From positions 1-64,000 of the forward strand of contig NZ_QYYG01000002.1 of the NCBI RefSeq assembly GCF_003591175.1: a stretch of DNA of 64,000 nt. The letters run 5' to 3'. Position 1 is the stretch's first letter; every line of letters starts with the position of its first letter. The translations under genes and the position numbers were made by a program. This stretch comes from Serratia inhibens. Lineage in GTDB: Bacteria > Pseudomonadota > Gammaproteobacteria > Enterobacterales > Enterobacteriaceae. Below, one piece after another: positions 29,718-38,883 of the stretch. A model generated the notes under the pieces. It was not told the origin of the DNA. It saw only the letters and a program-made list of their open reading frames with translations, and did not search any database.

Positions 29718-30560
29718 ATGGTTGATACAACAGCTCAAAAGAAACTCACGCCGGCCGATATTCGCGGTGTGTTCCTGCGCTCGAACCTGTTCCAGGGCTC
29801 ATGGAACTTCGAACGCATGCAGGCGTTGGGTTTTTGCTTCTCTATGGTGCCGGTGATCCGTCGCCTGTACCCGGAAAATAACGACGACCGCAAACAGGCG
29901 ATCAAACGCCACCTGGAATTCTTCAACACCCACCCTTACGTGGCGGCGCCGGTGCTTGGCGTTACCATGGCGATGGAAGAACAGCGCGCCAACGGCGCAC
30001 CGATCGACGATGCGGCCATCAACGGCATCAAGGTCGGTTTGATGGGGCCGCTGGCCGGCGTGGGCGACCCGATCTTCTGGGGCACGGTGCGGCCGGTATT
30101 CGCCGCACTCGGTGCCGGTATCGCCATGAGCGGCAGCCTGCTTGGCCCTATTCTGTTCTTTGTCTTGTTCAACCTGGTGCGCCTGCTGACCCGCTATTAC
30201 GGCGTGGCCTACGGTTACCGCAAAGGGGTGGATATCGTTAATGACATGGGTGGCGGCTTCCTGCAAAAACTGACGGAAGGAGCGTCCATTCTTGGCCTGT
30301 TTGTGATGGGGGCATTAGTTAACAAGTGGACGCACGTGAATATCCCGCTGGTGGTATCGAAGATCACCGATCAGACCGGGCATACCACGGTGACCACAGT
30401 GCAAACCATTCTCGACCAGTTGATGCCGGGTCTGGTACCGCTGCTGCTGACCTTCGGCTGCATGTGGCTGCTGCGCAGAAAAGTGAACGCGTTGTGGATT
30501 ATCATCGGCTTCTTCGCCATCGGTATCTTCGGTTACTGGATTGGCCTGCTGGGCCTGTAA
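29718..30560 (+). CDS. manZ: mannose-family PTS EIID component
   Basis: A 280-residue membrane subunit partnering ManY; in E. coli the pair also serves as entry for phage lambda DNA and as a target for some bacteriocins. RGVFLRSNLFQGSWNFERMQ near the N-terminus and GLMGPLAGVGDPIFWGTVRP in the middle are near identical to E. coli ManZ. The ATG at 29718 is chosen by homology over an in-frame GTG at 29709. An intrinsic terminator follows. Confidence 0.96.
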   Translation: MVDTTAQKKLTPADIRGVFLRSNLFQGSWNFERMQALGFCFSMVPVIRRLYPENNDDRKQAIKRHLEFFNTHPYVAAPVLGVTMAMEEQRANGAPIDDAAINGIKVGLMGPLAGVGDPIFWGTVRPVFAALGAGIAMSGSLLGPILFFVLFNLVRLLTRYYGVAYGYRKGVDIVNDMGGGFLQKLTEGASILGLFVMGALVNKWTHVNIPLVVSKITDQTGHTTVTTVQTILDQLMPGLVPLLLTFGCMWLLRRKVNALWIIIGFFAIGIFGYWIGLLGL

Positions 30561-30572
30561 AGCGGGTCACGG

Positions 30573-30597
30573 CCGGGGGGAAACCCCCGGTTTTTTT
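30573..30597 (+). terminator. terminator after manZ
   Basis: CCGGGGG, loop GAAA, then CCCCCGGTTTTTTT, starting 12 bases past the manZ stop. It separates manXYZ from yobD; partial read-through would be needed for yobD unless yobD has its own promoter. Confidence 0.92.
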
Positions 30598-30614
30598 ATT
30601 TGTGGAGTTGAAAG

Positions 30615-31073
30615 ATGTCGCTGACCGATAGCGTATTACTGATTTTTACCGCGCTGATGCTGCTGTATGCGATTTACGACGAATTCGGCATGAACCTGCT
30701 GAAGGGCAAAACGCTGCTTAAAGTGCAGTTAAAACGCCGTAATCGGATCGACTGCCTGATTTTCGTCGGCCTGATTGCCATTTTGATTTACCGTAACGTC
30801 ACCGCTAACGGTGCAATATTGACCACCTATCTGCTTATTTCTTTAGCATTGATCGCCGTCTACATTTCCTATATTCGCTGGCCAAAGATGTTGTTTAAAC
30901 CGCAGGGTTTCTTTTATGCCAATACCTTCATTGAATATAAGCGCATTAAAGCCATGAATTTATCCGAAGATGGCATCCTGGTCATAGATCTGGAGCAGCG
31001 CCGGTTGCTCATTCAGGTTACACAATTAGATGATCTGGAGAGGATTTATCATTTTTTCGTTGAAAATCAATAA
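30615..31073 (+). CDS. yobD: YobD family inner-membrane protein (DUF986)
   Basis: A 152-residue protein with three hydrophobic segments (about 5-20, 45-62 and 68-88) and a soluble C-terminal part. It fits YobD/DUF986, unknown function, always downstream of manXYZ in enterobacteria. GTGGAG lies upstream of the ATG. Only 17 bases separate it from the manZ terminator tail. Confidence 0.9.
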   Translation: MSLTDSVLLIFTALMLLYAIYDEFGMNLLKGKTLLKVQLKRRNRIDCLIFVGLIAILIYRNVTANGAILTTYLLISLALIAVYISYIRWPKMLFKPQGFFYANTFIEYKRIKAMNLSEDGILVIDLEQRRLLIQVTQLDDLERIYHFFVENQ

Positions 31074-31302
31074 ATAAAATAAAATTCAAGTTCCTCCCTC
31101 CGCTAACATGCGCTGTATATGGATAATTAATCGACAAACTCAGCGCTTATCCGTTTATTATTTGCGCAACATTGTTGCATCAGCCTACATTATATTCCCT
31201 CTTGCAATTCTTTAATGAAAACAAGTCTCAATTCCAACAAGAATATTATCAAGTAATTAAGGTTGTCGCCGTCAGAAATATTATGGTATGGTTGCGCCGT
31301 CA

Positions 31303-31485
31303 TTGGGGAGTAGCCGGTTTCTGGGCAATAAAACGCCAGAAACGCCCGTATCAACATACTCGTTTTGTTCTTTGAAACGTGGTGCGGGCAGCCAGGTAAG
31401 GTTGGCGAGACCATAGACACGTAACTCCGTCGTATGGTTGGGGGTGGGTTACGTGTATATGGAGCCGCCCGGCCGAGGCTAGTTA
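31303..31485 (+). promoter_or_regulatory. yybP-ykoY manganese riboswitch upstream of mntP
   Basis: The aptamer core GGGGAGTAGCC (from 31305) pairs with the conserved downstream segment around GGCAGCCAGGTAAGGTTGG (31387-31405), with a long intervening arm, the known layout of yybP-ykoY RNAs. A following hairpin, CACGTAAC ... GTTACGTG (31418-31455), is the likely expression platform before the mntP ribosome site. Mn2+ binding to this RNA raises mntP expression in E. coli. Exact 5' boundary is approximate. Confidence 0.85.
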
Positions 31486-31487
31486 AC

Positions 31488-32057
31488 ATGAATATTTCCG
31501 CTACACTCATTCTCGCTTTTGGCATGTCTATGGATGCGTTCGCCGCGTCGATCGGCAAAGGTGCCAGCCTGCATCAACCCCGTTTTCGTGAAGCCCTGCG
31601 TACCGGACTTATCTTCGGTGTGGTCGAAGCCATTACGCCGATCATCGGCTGGGCGATTGGCCTGTTCGCCAGCCAATACATCATGGAGTGGGATCACTGG
31701 GTAGCCTTCTCGCTGCTGTTTATTCTCGGCATGCGCATGATTGTCGAAGGCATCAGAAACCGGCCGGACGAAGTGGAAAAAGTGAAGCGTCACGGATTCT
31801 GGCTGCTGGTGGCCACCGCTATCGCCACCAGCCTTGATGCCATGGCCATCGGCGTCGGCCTGGCCTTCCTGCAGGTCAATATTGTGCATACCGCTATGGC
31901 TATCGGTATGGCCACCATGATTATGGCGACGCTGGGCATGATGATTGGCCGCTTTATCGGGCCGCTACTGGGCAAACGCGCAGAGATCATCGGCGGCGTG
32001 GTGCTGATTGGTATCGGCATCAACATTCTGCTGGAGCATTTGGGCTACCTCGCCTGA
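31488..32057 (+). CDS. mntP: manganese efflux pump MntP
   Basis: A 189-residue inner-membrane protein with six helices that exports Mn2+. [20 protein letters not shown] and the repeated [16 protein letters not shown] carry the conserved aspartates of the two MntP repeats. The ATG at 31488 is preferred over an upstream in-frame start because it begins the first helix and lies after the riboswitch platform. A bidirectional terminator follows. Confidence 0.96.
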   Translation: MNISATLILAFGMSMDAFAASIGKGASLHQPRFREALRTGLIFGVVEAITPIIGWAIGLFASQYIMEWDHWVAFSLLFILGMRMIVEGIRNRPDEVEKVKRHGFWLLVATAIATSLDAMAIGVGLAFLQVNIVHTAMAIGMATMIMATLGMMIGRFIGPLLGKRAEIIGGVVLIGIGINILLEHLGYLA

Positions 32058-32071
32058 TTGTCGCCGAACAC

Positions 32072-32099
32072 AAAAAAACCTGCCAATGGCAGGTTTTTT
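32072..32099. terminator. bidirectional terminator between mntP and the MFS gene
   Basis: AAAAAACCTGCC, loop AAT, then GGCAGGTTTTTT: perfect stem flanked by A and T runs, so it can terminate both mntP and the convergent MFS transporter gene. Confidence 0.93.
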
Positions 32100-32124
32100 C
32101 GTTTCTGGCAACGCATCGCCTTAG

Positions 32125-33510
32125 CTATCGCCCTGTCGGTTGCCTGGCTCCTGCGCGCACGGCAAACCTGATCGCCAATCCCCATAGAACAGCCGTTAGC
32201 AACGACAGGCCCATCGCGCCGTACACGGCGATCCGGATCCCGCTTTCCAGCGGATGAAATGCCGTCATCAGCGCACCGAAAATCGCCACGCCAAATGCGG
32301 AACCGCTTTGCCTGCCGGCATTGAGCACACCGGCAGCTATGCCCGCCCGCCCGCTCTCGACCTCATTCAACAGCGCTGCCGTGGCCGCAGGCGTAATAAT
32401 GCCGGCCGCCAGGCCAAGCAGGGGGAAGCATAGTGCAATACGCCAGTAAGGCAAGCTTGCGGCCAGCGCCAGCAAACCACCAAAACCCAGCGTATACAGC
32501 AGCAAACTGCCATAAACCACCCGTCCCGCGCCAAACGCCCGAACCAGGCGGCCAGAAACAAAGCTGCCGAGGGTGACCATAATTGTCAGGGGAAGGAATG
32601 CCAGGCCGGACTGCAGCGGCGACCAACCGCGCACGGTTTGAAAATAGAGGCTCAGCAAAAAGAACGCCCCATAAAACACCAACGCAGAGACCAACGACAC
32701 CCATACCGAGGCCGAAAAAACCGCACTGCGGAAAAGTGCCGGCGGTAGCATGGGCTGCCTGCCTCGTCGCTCTATCGCTACAAACATCAGCCAGCTTAGG
32801 GTAGCCACGACGATACCGCCCAACACCCAGCCAGAGTGCCAGCCTAGCCGTGCGCCCTCAATCAACACGGCCACCGATGTGGCTAACGCCACAATCACCG
32901 CCCCCTGACCGGCATAGTCCATCTGGCGCTGGGAAATTAACGCACGAACGGCCGTAATACGCAGCGTGAGCCCTATTCCCAGCACAATCACCGGAATATT
33001 GATCCAAAACAGGCTGCGCCAGCCCAAAAATTGGATCAACATGCCACCAATCAGCGGCCCCGCCGCCATCGCCACTCCGCCGCACCCGGCCCACACGCCA
33101 ATCGCACCTGCCCGCTGCCTGGCATCGGGGAAAGCCCCGTTAATCAACGTTAAGGAACTGGGGACCAGCAAAGCGGCCCCAACGCCTTGCAATACTCTGG
33201 CAACGACCAGTAAGGGTAATCCGCCCGCCAGCCCGCAAAGGGCGGAAGCGCCGGCAAAAATCGCCAACCCGGCAAGGTAAACCTGCCTGGCCCCCAACCT
33301 GTCACCCCATGCTCCTCCGCTAAGCAACAGGCTGGCAAACGTCAACGTATAGGCGCTCACCACCCACTGCAGGCCGGTAAGCCCGGAGCCCAGATCGGCC
33401 GCGATCGGCGGTAAGGCGACGTTAACGATCGACGTATCCAGGATGACAATGACATAGCTGAGGCTGGTCGCCATCAGTACCCGTTTTTGTTGTTGATTCA
33501 AGCTTGCCAC
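32125..33510 (-). CDS. DHA2-type MFS drug transporter
   Basis: A 461-residue proton antiporter with about 14 helices, the EmrB/QacA subgroup. Motif A is SGGAWGDRLGARQVYLAG (about 64-81), and motif C-like GVWAGCGGVAMAAGPLIGG (about 138-156) lies in helix five. VILDTSIVNVALPPIAADLG (22-41) is the characteristic helix-one motif D1. Substrate cannot be told. It diverges from an ArsR-type regulator gene, a common pairing of pump and repressor. Neither gene lies between mntP and rlmA in E. coli. Confidence 0.88.
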   Translation of the reverse strand: MASLNQQQKRVLMATSLSYVIVILDTSIVNVALPPIAADLGSGLTGLQWVVSAYTLTFASLLLSGGAWGDRLGARQVYLAGLAIFAGASALCGLAGGLPLLVVARVLQGVGAALLVPSSLTLINGAFPDARQRAGAIGVWAGCGGVAMAAGPLIGGMLIQFLGWRSLFWINIPVIVLGIGLTLRITAVRALISQRQMDYAGQGAVIVALATSVAVLIEGARLGWHSGWVLGGIVVATLSWLMFVAIERRGRQPMLPPALFRSAVFSASVWVSLVSALVFYGAFFLLSLYFQTVRGWSPLQSGLAFLPLTIMVTLGSFVSGRLVRAFGAGRVVYGSLLLYTLGFGGLLALAASLPYWRIALCFPLLGLAAGIITPAATAALLNEVESGRAGIAAGVLNAGRQSGSAFGVAIFGALMTAFHPLESGIRIAVYGAMGLSLLTAVLWGLAIRFAVRAGARQPTGR

Positions 33511-33639
33511 TGGCTGCAGCCCCAGACTGATAAAACAGGCATTGACTATAAGCCGCTATTCACCTGGAATGCTTCGAGCCATATCGAAGTGTGCTTTGAG
33601 CGATGAAAACATCGCCCGCTATTGATGAAGGAGAAATTC

Positions 33640-34377
33640 GTGGGCCAACATAATATTTCATCCGTGGCGCATCTGATCGCCGAGCCGGTACGGGCGGTGA
33701 TGTTGATCACCCTGGCCGACGGCAACGCGCTATCAGCCAGCGCGCTTGCAGAGGCGGCAGGCGTCACCCCGCAAACCGCCAGCTCGCATCTGGCAAAGCT
33801 GTTGGGCGGTGGCCTGCTCAGCGTCGAACAGCTTGGGCGTTATCGCTACTACCGATTGTCGGGGCCGCACGTCTCGCACCTGTTGGAAAGTCTTGCATCG
33901 ATCGGGCCGGTAACGCCAGCCTGGCGCAATACGCCCAACCGCTCCGCGCGTGAGATGCGTTTCGCGCGCTGTTGTTATGACCATCTGGCGGGGAAAGTTG
34001 GCGTTGCCGTCACGCGCAGCCTGCTGAAACAGGGACTAATCGTCGAAAATGGCGCGTGCGAATATGTGCTGACACCGGCCGGGGCTGATTGGCTGCAGGA
34101 ATTGGGGGCCGAGGCTACCGCAGTAGCGCCGGCGACGGTGGGCAAAGGCCGTCAATGTCTGGACTGGACCGAGCGGCAATATCACCTCGCGGGGCCGCTG
34201 GCGGCTTATCTGCTTGACGCTTTTTGCCATTGGGGCTGGTTACAGCGCTTGCCGGCAACCCGTGCGCTCAAAGTAACACCTTTGGGGTGGACGGCGTTGA
34301 AAACGCACCTCGCCGTTGAGCGCGCAGATCTGGAGGACGAGAGAGTCAATGGCGAAGCGGCATATCCGGTGGCTTAA
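33640..34377 (+). CDS. ArsR-type winged-helix transcriptional regulator
   Basis: A 245-residue regulator. An N-terminal winged helix (about 8-75: [48 protein letters not shown]) fits the ArsR family; a long C-terminal domain of unknown ligand follows, much larger than classic 100-residue ArsR proteins. GTG at 33640 is the best start because AAGGAGA at 33628-33634 is five bases before it. Probably controls the divergent MFS pump. Its stop shares TTAA with convergent rlmA. Confidence 0.8.
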   Translation: MGQHNISSVAHLIAEPVRAVMLITLADGNALSASALAEAAGVTPQTASSHLAKLLGGGLLSVEQLGRYRYYRLSGPHVSHLLESLASIGPVTPAWRNTPNRSAREMRFARCCYDHLAGKVGVAVTRSLLKQGLIVENGACEYVLTPAGADWLQELGAEATAVAPATVGKGRQCLDWTERQYHLAGPLAAYLLDAFCHWGWLQRLPATRALKVTPLGWTALKTHLAVERADLEDERVNGEAAYPVA

Positions 34378-35192
34378 TCGGGTTGGCGGCGGTACAGCCC
34401 TATGGCGAAATCCGTTTCACAGGCGAAGGATTCACTGGCGCCCAGACGTTGTTGCACCTCTGGAGAGGCCCGCCAGGCGAAAGGCGTCATTTGCAGCAGA
34501 TTGGCCGCCTGCTCGCCCGGCAATGTCATCGGGTAAGAAAGCGCCTCTAGCCGCTCACAGTCAAAGCCCGTCAACTGCTCATCCGGTTCGGCATGCAGTT
34601 GCACCTGCTGATAAACCTGTTCTTTCAGTTGATACAGGTGGCGCGGACCGGGCGATACCGTCACTACCACGCCGCCGGGCTTCACCACCCGCGCCAGCTC
34701 TTCGGCTTTGCACGGCGCATAAATGCGCAGGATCCCGTCCAAAGAACGGTCGGCAAAGGGTAAACGGTGGCTGGACGCCACGCAGAACGACACCGCAGGA
34801 TAACGCTTGGCCGCATAGCGGATCGCCACCTTAGCGACGTCCAACCCATAAACGGTGATGTCACGCGGCGCCAATCGTGCAGCTACTTCGGCGGTGTAAT
34901 AGCCTTCGCCGCAGCCAATATCCAGCAGCGCCTGCGCCTCGGCCCCCAGCGCCTGTTCCAGCAGTTCCGCCACCCGTTGCTGCAACGGCCGATAAAACCC
35001 GGCGTCGAGAAAGGCGCGCCGCGCCTGCATCATTTCCGCACTGTCTCCCGGCTGCTTCGAGCGCTTATGCTGCACCGGCAGCAGATTGACATAGCCTTCT
35101 TTGGCGCAGTCAAACTGATGGTTGGCATCGCAACGCCATTGCAAGTGAGAAAAATGAAGCGGCTGGTGGCACAGAGGGCACTGATAAGACAT
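34374..35192 (-). CDS. rlmA: 23S rRNA (guanine-745-N1)-methyltransferase
   Basis: A 272-residue SAM-dependent methyltransferase modifying G745 of 23S rRNA. The N-terminal zinc site shows Cys5, Cys8, Cys21 and His25 ([14 protein letters not shown], then WRCDANHQF). The SAM loop [15 protein letters not shown] is near residue 90, and [11 protein letters not shown]-like [18 protein letters not shown] follows. Same order with mntP as in E. coli, though the pump/regulator pair is inserted between them. Confidence 0.94.
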   Translation of the reverse strand: MSYQCPLCHQPLHFSHLQWRCDANHQFDCAKEGYVNLLPVQHKRSKQPGDSAEMMQARRAFLDAGFYRPLQQRVAELLEQALGAEAQALLDIGCGEGYYTAEVAARLAPRDITVYGLDVAKVAIRYAAKRYPAVSFCVASSHRLPFADRSLDGILRIYAPCKAEELARVVKPGGVVVTVSPGPRHLYQLKEQVYQQVQLHAEPDEQLTGFDCERLEALSYPMTLPGEQAANLLQMTPFAWRASPEVQQRLGASESFACETDFAIGLYRRQPD

Positions 35193-35324
35193 GATTGGAT
35201 TCCAGAGAGATACGGCGCGGGTAGTCTAAAGAAGGCTTCTGCGCGATGCAAGGCAGGCCTGGCCAACGGATAAAAAAGCTGGCTACACTGACGTAATGTT
35301 TTCTGACGCAGGCAAAGACGTTAT

Positions 35325-36038
35325 ATGACCGACTACTCCCCGCTTCTCAGCACCGTTCCGGCCATTCAGCACGGATTCGGCAACAAAAGTGCCCTGCTGC
35401 CCGGGCACTTGCAACCTTACCGTGCCACGCTGCCGGAAAAAAAACAGGTGCACGGTACGCGCATCGTCGACATTCATCAGGCGGCCCAAATTTGCGGTGA
35501 AGCCGACGGTTTTTACACTACCCAACCCGGTATTCTGCTCAGCGTATTGACGGCAGACTGCCTGCCGGTCATTTTCAGCCGCAACGACGGCTCGGCCATT
35601 GCCGCCGTGCATGCCGGTTGGCGCGGCTTGCTGGATGGCATTCTTGAGCAACTGGCGGCACGCATCGGCCGCGATGATTCGACGGCTAACTGGGTGGCCG
35701 CCATTGGCCCGGCTGCCGGCCCGTGCTGCTATGAAGTGAACGAAGAGCTGGTAGCGCGCTTTAAGCAGCAGTTGCCGCTGCCCGCCGCCTTGATAAGCCC
35801 AAGCTATCGCCACCTGGATCTGGCCGCCATCGCCGAATACAAACTCAGCGAGCTGGGGTTTGCCGCCGTTGATCGCGCCGGGAGTTGTACCATCTGCACG
35901 CCGAATACCGACTCGCGGCACCCGCAGCGCTTTAAATACACCAGCTACCGCCGCAACAGCCATCGACGCGAGCAAGATCCTGGGCACCCAGGCATTACCG
36001 GCCGCAATCAGTACGCGGGCATTATTATCGCCGGCTGA
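35325..36038 (+). CDS. PgeF/YfiH-family laccase-domain protein, probable paralogue
   Basis: A 237-residue member of the Cu-oxidase_4 (YfiH/PgeF) family. The active-site set His43 (QVHGTRIV), Cys79 (TADCLPV) and His96 (VHAGWRG) is intact, with GPCCYEV and SYRRNSHRRE as supporting blocks. Family members act as purine nucleosidases/phosphorylases, or, in E. coli YfiH, correct misincorporated muropeptide residues. E. coli yfiH is beside rluD, so this copy, between rlmA and cspC, is probably a second, divergent paralogue. A terminator shared with cspC follows. Confidence 0.82.
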   Translation: MTDYSPLLSTVPAIQHGFGNKSALLPGHLQPYRATLPEKKQVHGTRIVDIHQAAQICGEADGFYTTQPGILLSVLTADCLPVIFSRNDGSAIAAVHAGWRGLLDGILEQLAARIGRDDSTANWVAAIGPAAGPCCYEVNEELVARFKQQLPLPAALISPSYRHLDLAAIAEYKLSELGFAAVDRAGSCTICTPNTDSRHPQRFKYTSYRRNSHRREQDPGHPGITGRNQYAGIIIAG

Positions 36039-36049
36039 GCGCAGACACG

Positions 36050-36078
36050 AAAAAGCCCGCACGGAGGCGGGCTTTTTG
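36050..36078. terminator. bidirectional terminator between the PgeF-like gene and cspC
   Basis: AAAAAGCCCGC, loop ACGGAG, then GCGGGCTTTTTG: a perfect stem with A and T flanks, placed 12 bases after the PgeF-like stop and 16 bases after the cspC stop. Confidence 0.92.
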
Positions 36079-36093
36079 TACAGCTGACGCTGA

Positions 36094-36303
36094 TTAGATA
36101 GCAGTAACGTTTACTGCAGATGGGCCTTTCTGGCCATCTTGGATTTCGAACTCAACGTTCTGGCCTTCAGCCAGGGTTTTGAAGCCGTTACCCTGGATTG
36201 CAGAGAAGTGTACGAACACGTCTTTGCTGCCGTCAGCTGGGGTGATGAAACCGAAACCTTTAGACTCGTTGAACCACTTAACTTGACCTTTGATCTTTGC
36301 CAT
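36094..36303 (-). CDS. cspC: cold-shock-family RNA chaperone CspC
   Basis: A 69-residue single OB-fold protein with both RNA-binding motifs, KGFGFI (RNP1) and VFVHF (RNP2). It differs from E. coli CspC at apparently one position (Ser for Ala near residue 62), so orthology is certain. CspC melts RNA structure and stabilises stress transcripts. It follows yobF on the same strand, as in E. coli, where the two are co-transcribed. Confidence 0.97.
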   Translation of the reverse strand: MAKIKGQVKWFNESKGFGFITPADGSKDVFVHFSAIQGNGFKTLAEGQNVEFEIQDGQKGPSAVNVTAI

Positions 36304-36344
36304 CTTGAGTATTTCCTTTGGATTGTTTAAACCGCCCGGAGGCG

Positions 36345-36461
36345 TTACATAGACAAACTAGAGTCGTTACTGCTTGAGGCACTAAGATAAGGATCGGCAG
36401 AGAAGCGGTATTCAACGCTAACGTCTTTACTCAGAACTTCTTTACTGAAAATGCCACACAT
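36345..36461 (-). CDS. yobF: small stress-associated protein YobF (38 aa)
   Basis: [20 protein letters not shown] followed by [12 protein letters not shown] aligns with E. coli YobF, a small protein accumulating under heat and other stress. Here the product is 38 residues and stops after SLSM, where the E. coli protein continues for about nine more. It is 41 bases upstream of cspC on the same strand and shorter than usual ORF thresholds. Confidence 0.88.
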   Translation of the reverse strand: MCGIFSKEVLSKDVSVEYRFSADPYLSASSSNDSSLSM

Positions 36462-37332
36462 ATACAGAACTGTACCTCGTTTTACCCAGATGCGTTATCA
36501 CATACTCTGTATTCGATGGCAAGCCATTTTTAATCACTGATGGACCTGTCGCACATATTTGAAACGGTCGATAGCAACAGAAGCTTAAATAGGCTAAAAG
36601 ATGTTGAAGCCTTAGCTATTTTCTGCTTAACGGTCACACGGCGCTACACTCCGCAGCCTGACTGAATTTTAACAATTCTTTCATCCGATTGCCCCCATGC
36701 GTTACGACATATAACCGCTGCAGGACGCTTAGAACGTTAAAAAATTTGAATCTTTATGGAATTTCTTATGCAACATTTGAATATCGATGAACGGGCGTCC
36801 CCGCAGCCCGGCTCATCTGACCAGCACGTCGCCATCTGGATGGCCCAACGCCGGCACCGCCCCCAGTCTGATAACGCTACCGTCGTCACAGAAAACAATA
36901 CCGATACTAATTATTGATATTCGTTATTATGAGCATAATTTGCGCAACCGCACCCCGGCATAAAAACAAAGGGCATTGCCGCTTTAAGGTGCATAGGCAT
37001 GCAACGGGGGGAATTTACGCACCATCATTGTGCATAAGCGGATAAATACCCTGTTGATGGGCGAATTAAATAACGGCAATAACCCTGACGTCGGCGAGAA
37101 TGTATAGCGGAATTAAATATTAAAAAGACAGTGGGTATTTACGCTGCCGATAATGCCGGCTCGCGAGCCTATTTATTTCGTTTTTTTGCGTTTCACCATT
37201 CGCATCCGCTTATCAGGTTCAGCACCGGCTAACCGCCCTCCGCCGTTCGCCCGTACAACGGCAGCCCGCAACCGGGCGGCCTTGCAGGCAATTCAACCTG
37301 AAAAGCCGCTCACAAGGGATGGGCTATAACGC
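36462..37332. other. low-coding region between yobF and the MBL-fold gene
   Basis: About 870 bases. It holds the yobF-cspC promoter region, one weak 49-codon ORF (36768-36917) and a GGCTCGCGAGCC palindrome near 37157-37168 followed by T-rich sequence. I find no tRNA or known RNA family. GC is uneven, with AT-rich parts around 36730-36770 and 37090-37130. Confidence 0.45.
36768..36917 (+). CDS. possible small protein (49 aa), weak support
   Basis: ORF opening MQHLNIDERASPQPGSSDQH and continuing as a polar, Gln/Asn/Thr-rich peptide. No signal peptide or membrane helix. Only a weak GGA lies before the ATG, in an AT-rich leader. Codon composition resembles genes more than the flanking spacer, but no family is recognised; it may not be a gene. 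Confidence 0.33.
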   Translation: MQHLNIDERASPQPGSSDQHVAIWMAQRRHRPQSDNATVVTENNTDTNY

Positions 37333-38382
37333 TTAAGAGTTAGGTTCAAGCACAATGCGCTCGCCAATTTTGATTGGCAGGAACTGATGCTGATCTATTC
37401 CGGCAGAACTCAACGCCAGATTTAATTGCTGCGGCGGTTCATCCAGCGACTCATCGGCCAATTCAAAAACCCCCCAATGAATCGGAATAACCCGCGGTGA
37501 ATTTAATTGCTGATACAGCGTCACCGACTGCTGCGGATCCATATGTTGTTCCTGCATGAACCAGCGCGGTGCATAAGCGCCGATTGGCAACGCCGCCACG
37601 TCAAACGGCCCCAAACGCGCGCCAATATTCGCCAGCCGCTCGGAATAACCGCTGTCCCCGGAAAAATAGAAACGGAGCGCCGGATGATGAATAACCCAAC
37701 CGCACCATAAAGAGCGATTGCGATCCCACAGGGTGCGCATGCTCCAATGGCGCGCCGGCGTGCAGTGGAGCGTTAACTCGCCCAACGACAGACTATCCCA
37801 CCAGTCCAGTTCCTCCACACGCTTGAGGCGATAACGGCTGAACCAACTCTTTAACCCCAGCGGCACGATAAAAGTCGCAGTGGGGAAACGTTTCGCCAGT
37901 TGGCGCACGGTACGCCGATCGAGGTGGTCGTAATGGTTGTGGGAAATTAATACCACATCCACCGCCGGCAATTGCTGCACCGTCAACGGAGGTGGCGTCT
38001 TGCGCTTGGGGCCGTAGAAACTCAACGGTGATGCGCGTTGCGAAAGCACCGGATCGATCAGGATATAGCGGCCATCCAGGCGCAGCAGCATCGAAGCGTG
38101 CCCCAGCCACCAGATGCTGTTATCGCTGCCGCTGAGATCGGCGCTCTGCCACCAACGCTGGGTAAACTGCTGATACCCCAACTGCGGCGGTTTGGGCAAT
38201 CCTTGCTGCTTACGCTCATTCTGCCAGCGCCTCAGATCCCCTTCCTGACGCTGAGTCGGTTCCGGATTGCGAAACCCCTCCGGGGTGTGGTGCGCTTTCG
38301 CGGCATCATAGTAACGATTGGTTCTCTTCAAATTGCTCTCCCGACCACTGCGGACACCCTGCACGGGCAGATTAGATAACAT
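37333..38382 (-). CDS. MBL-fold metal-dependent hydrolase (NAPE-PLD/UlaG-like)
   Basis: A 349-residue metallo-beta-lactamase-fold enzyme. The metal motif HNHYDHLD sits at 148-155 (HxHxDH type), with a further ARHWS histidine, FSGDSGYSE aspartate and IPIHWG histidine completing a two-metal site. It groups with NAPE-phospholipase-D-like and lactonase-like hydrolases; substrate unknown. No clear ribosome site precedes the ATG at 38382; an in-frame start nearer NRYYDAAKAHHTPEGFRNPE (residues 22-41) is possible. Confidence 0.8.
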   Translation of the reverse strand: MLSNLPVQGVRSGRESNLKRTNRYYDAAKAHHTPEGFRNPEPTQRQEGDLRRWQNERKQQGLPKPPQLGYQQFTQRWWQSADLSGSDNSIWWLGHASMLLRLDGRYILIDPVLSQRASPLSFYGPKRKTPPPLTVQQLPAVDVVLISHNHYDHLDRRTVRQLAKRFPTATFIVPLGLKSWFSRYRLKRVEELDWWDSLSLGELTLHCTPARHWSMRTLWDRNRSLWCGWVIHHPALRFYFSGDSGYSERLANIGARLGPFDVAALPIGAYAPRWFMQEQHMDPQQSVTLYQQLNSPRVIPIHWGVFELADESLDEPPQQLNLALSSAGIDQHQFLPIKIGERIVLEPNS

Positions 38383-38553
38383 AACAAGATAGTCGATGAG
38401 TGCGCTTTGTGAACCGTGCTCACCTCAGGGGGGACCTTTTCGGATATTGTGGTGTCACAGTCCCTATGAGCATGCCAGGGCCGTAAAGAGCCTGTTAAGC
38501 ATCTCTTAAGATCTTTATGATTCACTTATAGGACATTCAGAAAAGGAGAAGTT

Positions 38554-38844
38554 ATGAGCCGTTCTACATCACGCAAATCACGTGTTCGTATGGGCCGTAT
38601 CCGTAGCGCGATGCGGTCACAAGGGCAGTATTGGAAAATGTATGCCGCGATGAAACTCCGGCGTATAAGGGTACCTGCCCCGCTGGTGCTGTTGTTTGGC
38701 GCGCTGGTGAGTTTTTTCATGCTGGGTGTGTTGATGCTTAGCGTGGTCGCTATCGATATCGTCACCACCCTGTTCCTGCTGTGCAGGAAACTGTTGGGGC
38801 TGGGGCGCGGCAATCAGGGCAACGCCTTTATGCCACGTAGCTAA
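38554..38844 (+). CDS. small membrane protein with basic N-terminus (96 aa), unknown
   Basis: A 96-residue protein. The first 43 residues are strongly basic (MSRSTSRKSRVRMGRIRSAM...), followed by one long hydrophobic span (about 44-78) that may form one or two helices. AAAAGGAGAAGTT before the ATG is a very strong ribosome site. I do not recognise a family. The basic, Ser/Arg-rich start could bind nucleic acid or acidic lipids, which is inference only. A GC hairpin follows. Confidence 0.7.
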   Translation: MSRSTSRKSRVRMGRIRSAMRSQGQYWKMYAAMKLRRIRVPAPLVLLFGALVSFFMLGVLMLSVVAIDIVTTLFLLCRKLLGLGRGNQGNAFMPRS

Positions 38845-38851
38845 AGCCTGA

Positions 38852-38878
38852 ACCGGAGGCGCGCAAGGCGCCTCCGGT
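38852..38878. terminator. hairpin between the small membrane gene and aroP
   Basis: ACCGGAGGCGC, loop GCAAG, then GCGCCTCCGGT: perfect eleven-base-pair stem in the 39-base gap between convergent genes. No T run, so termination strength is uncertain. Confidence 0.6.
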
Positions 38879-38883
38879 AGAGA

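Noticed and set aside
35283-36062. 259-codon minus-strand ORF over the PgeF-like gene
   Set aside because: The plus strand carries the intact catalytic triad and family blocks, so this frame is a shadow.
36462-37332. tRNA or prophage attachment site in the long spacer after yobF
   Set aside because: No cloverleaf-like pattern with a T-loop GTTCGANTC, and no flanking direct repeats were visible.
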